From positions 1 through 64,000 of the forward strand of contig NZ_NXLR01000003.1 of the NCBI RefSeq assembly GCF_003364255.1: DNA of 64,000 nt. Direction: 5' to 3'. The number at the start of each line of letters is the position of its first letter. The stretch's first letter is position 1. Positions 61,766 through 64,000 of the stretch are shown here, piece after piece. Source of the stretch: Helicobacter marmotae. Its GTDB lineage: Bacteria > Campylobacterota > Campylobacteria > Campylobacterales > Helicobacteraceae. The notes below the pieces were generated by a model. The model saw only the letters and a list, made by a program, of their open reading frames with translations. It searched no databases and had not been told where the DNA came from. Made by a program: the position numbers and the translations under genes.

Positions 61766-64000
61766 TCAAAATTTATCCCCAGCCTTAGGCTTATAGAACT
61801 TCTGCAACCAGTCATCAAGAGGGGAAAGCAAGCGATAAATAGCAGGCACGATCAAAAGACTTAAAAACATTGAAAAAAGCAATCCGCCAATAATACAAAT
61901 CCCCATAGGAGACTTCATACCTGCTCCAGAGCCCACAGATATAGCCAAAGGTATCATTCCAAACACCATAGCAATAGTAGTCATAAGGATAGGTCGCAAA
62001 CGCGATTCTCCAGCAAGTATTAATGCCTGCTCAATGCTATACCCCTCTTTACGTTTTTCATTTGCCACATCAATAAGCAAAGTAGCATTTTTCCCCACTA
62101 AGCCCATAAGTATCATAAGCCCCATGAGTGAAAACATACTAAAAGGCTGCTGGGCAATAAATAGAGCAATAAAAGCCCCAGAGAAGCTAAAAGGCAAGGT
62201 CATCATAATCACTATAGGTTGCAAAAAGCTCTCATAAAGCGCGGCTAAAATGAGATAAATTAACACAATGGCAGTAAGCACCGCCACAAGAAAAGCCATT
62301 TGCATCTCTTGGGCATACTCTGCCTCACCCTGCAAGCGATAGCTTGTGCCGGGCTCTAGCCATTTATCCTTTTCTTGTGCAGTTACAGCCATCATATCTC
62401 CTAATGAAATACCCGAATCTTTGAGTGGATACGCATAAATCGTAACACTTCTTTGCCTATCAAAGCGCGAGATAATCGAAGGGGCAGTAGTAGTTTCTAT
62501 CTCCACAAGCCCTTCTACAAACATCAATTCCCCCTTGGCATTCTTCACTTGGAGTTTTTTAATATCATTAAGCGAGATTCTATCACTATCTGGGGCACGA
62601 ATCGTAATATCATACTCTTTCCCCCTATCTTTAAAATACCCCACAATCGCCTCACCTGAAAATGCCCCACGAACGACATTCCCAATATCTTGCGCACTCA
62701 CACCATATTTATCCGCATTGCGGCGGATAATCTTTAGTCGGTATTCTGGTAAATCATCAGAGGTATTGAGATGAATATTAGTAACCTTACCGGCTAAAAG
62801 CGGGTGGGTATTAAGCAAATTAATGAGATTATCCTTTGTCTTATGGAGTACTTCTGAATTAGGCGCGAGGATTGCTACCTGATAGGGCGAGTCATCTCCC
62901 CCTCCAAAATCTGAAACTTCAGAAGTAGAAATCACAAATTCCCTCCCTACTTCACTCTTTTTCAGCACTTCTCCCACATCTGCCATAATTTTAAATTGTG
63001 AATCCCCGCTTGTGCGGCTATTAATGGGCTTTAGCTTCACATAAATAGCAGCCTTAAAAATCGTTTTTTGCGCATCATAGCCAATCTGCAATGTCGTAAA
63101 TTCCACATCTTTATGTGCTGCTACCATATCTTGGAGTTTATTTGTCTTCTCTTTCATCGCCTGCATACTTGTGCCCGGCGCAGTCTCCATAAATACCTGA
63201 AACTCGCTCTTATCATCGGGTATAATAAACTCCATACCGAGCTTAGCAATGAGTGTAATAGAGCCAAAAAATATCGCTACAATGGCAATAACAACCTTAA
63301 ACTTATGGCGCAATACAACCGCCAAAGTCTTCACATAAGCCAAATCAAGCATTTTAAAAAATGGCTCACTCCAATAGTAAAAGCGCGAATGTTTAGGATT
63401 AACCACAATAGATGAAATCATAGGAATAATGCTTATCACAACAATATAAGAAATCCCAATAGCAGCTGCCACCGTAATACCAAAACTTTGAAAAAACCTC
63501 CCCACAATCCCGCTCATACTCCCCACAGGGATAAATACAGATAACAACATAGCAGAAATAGCAATAAGGGCAAAGCCAATTTCACGCACGCCCTCATAAG
63601 CCGCCTCTCTTTTAGCCATACCCGCTTCAAGCTTTTTGTGGATATTTTCAATCACCACAATAGCATCATCAATGATAATCCCAATAGCCAAAGCCACAGC
63701 AAGGAGTGTGAGCATATTAAGAGAAAAGCCAAAAAAGTTCATTAAAGCAAAAGTACCAAAAATAGAGATAGGGATACTCATAGCAGAGACAAGTGTAATC
63801 GTAAAACTACGCAAAAATACAAATACAACAAATACAGCTAAAAATACGCCTAAAAGCACATCAAACTCCACTGAAGCAATAGCAGAGCGGACATTTTGTG
63901 TCGTATCCTTAAAGGGGATAATCTCATAATCTTGGCTAATGGCTTGAATTTGTGGCAGCACTTTATTTACAGAATCTACGATAGAAATCTCATTTGCTCC
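61766..64000 (-). CDS. RND efflux pump inner-membrane subunit, partial
   Basis: The frame is open to the window edge (GANEISIVDSVNK upstream), so the N-terminal third is outside. About 745 residues are visible. They include the helix with the proton-relay pair AIGIIIDDAIVVIENIHKK, the periplasmic porter domain (FGGGDDSPYQVAILAPNSEV) and the C-terminal helix bundle (GLMILMGLVGKNATLLIDVA). It resembles AcrB and the H. pylori HefC/HefF group. Adaptor and outer-membrane channel genes would lie upstream of the edge. Confidence 0.9.
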   Translation of the reverse strand, partial: GANEISIVDSVNKVLPQIQAISQDYEIIPFKDTTQNVRSAIASVEFDVLLGVFLAVFVVFVFLRSFTITLVSAMSIPISIFGTFALMNFFGFSLNMLTLLAVALAIGIIIDDAIVVIENIHKKLEAGMAKREAAYEGVREIGFALIAISAMLLSVFIPVGSMSGIVGRFFQSFGITVAAAIGISYIVVISIIPMISSIVVNPKHSRFYYWSEPFFKMLDLAYVKTLAVVLRHKFKVVIAIVAIFFGSITLIAKLGMEFIIPDDKSEFQVFMETAPGTSMQAMKEKTNKLQDMVAAHKDVEFTTLQIGYDAQKTIFKAAIYVKLKPINSRTSGDSQFKIMADVGEVLKKSEVGREFVISTSEVSDFGGGDDSPYQVAILAPNSEVLHKTKDNLINLLNTHPLLAGKVTNIHLNTSDDLPEYRLKIIRRNADKYGVSAQDIGNVVRGAFSGEAIVGYFKDRGKEYDITIRAPDSDRISLNDIKKLQVKNAKGELMFVEGLVEIETTTAPSIISRFDRQRSVTIYAYPLKDSGISLGDMMAVTAQEKDKWLEPGTSYRLQGEAEYAQEMQMAFLVAVLTAIVLIYLILAALYESFLQPIVIMMTLPFSFSGAFIALFIAQQPFSMFSLMGLMILMGLVGKNATLLIDVANEKRKEGYSIEQALILAGESRLRPILMTTIAMVFGMIPLAISVGSGAGMKSPMGICIIGGLLFSMFLSLLIVPAIYRLLSPLDDWLQKFYKPKAGDKF

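Overview
The window reads as a chromosome segment of a Helicobacter, probably an enterohepatic species. The evidence is gene content and order. The order arsR-arsS-hemB-yebC and a complete nuoA-N operon with two small Helicobacter-type proteins in place of NuoE and NuoF, followed by pflA, are both gene orders I recall from Helicobacter pylori. The napA (Dps) gene and an nrfHA pair of Campylobacter/Wolinella type fit the same group. Codon use is AT-rich and packing is dense, with many ATGA overlaps. These statements rest on recalled family knowledge; no database search was possible.

Layout. (1) 1-4.6 kb is an accessory region on the 3' side of a tRNA-Ala gene. It holds hairpin-forming dispersed repeats, fragments that look like an Eco57I-type restriction-modification enzyme and a single-stranded-DNA-binding protein, a decayed Fic toxin/antitoxin locus with an in-frame stop and a non-consensus Fic motif, and an intact ImmA/IrrE-type peptidase with a membrane partner. 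(2) 4.7-18.1 kb is housekeeping: plsC, purQ-purS-purC, a carboxy-terminal protease, a degenerate protease-like protein, cyclophilin, a YajR-like transporter, ttcA, the acid-response regulator pair arsRS, hemB and yebC. A strongly structured, unassigned intergenic sequence lies at about 14.1-14.3 kb. (3) 18.3-35.2 kb holds the complex I operon, the flagellar gene pflA and a ThiF/MoeB-like E1 enzyme. (4) 35.9-42.7 kb (minus strand) and 45.1-55.8 kb (plus strand) form a surface-glycan locus with UDP-galactopyranose mutase, several glycosyltransferases, an O-antigen-ligase-like protein, two DUF4422 paralogues, a run of methyltransferases and a polysaccharide deacetylase. ribB, napA and three tRNA genes sit between the two arms. 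(5) 56.1-64 kb holds pgeF, nrfHA, dgkA, an M15 peptidase and an RND efflux pump cut by the window edge.

The most remarkable part is the surface-glycan locus. Eleven G9+ homopolymer tracts (G10-G12) lie in or at the end of ten genes in about 17 kb, in genes of unrelated families. Several share flanks (upstream CAATTA(A/G)C, downstream CAGA), and most encode a Gly-Gly-Gly insertion in a loop or at a C-terminus. By reading frames, four genes are OFF in this sequence (a DUF4422 protein and three methyltransferases). Three others (a methyltransferase, a deacetylase and a second methyltransferase) are read through. At two tracts the loss of one G would extend the gene to a stop overlapping the next start codon as ATGA, so tract length would also set translational coupling. 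One tract fuses a complete glycosyltransferase to a second copy of its own C-terminal domain. This looks like a combinatorial phase-variation system built by repeated transfer of one poly-G module. It is bracketed and interrupted by the same dispersed repeats seen at the left edge of the window, and it contains striking perfect palindromes inside coding sequence.
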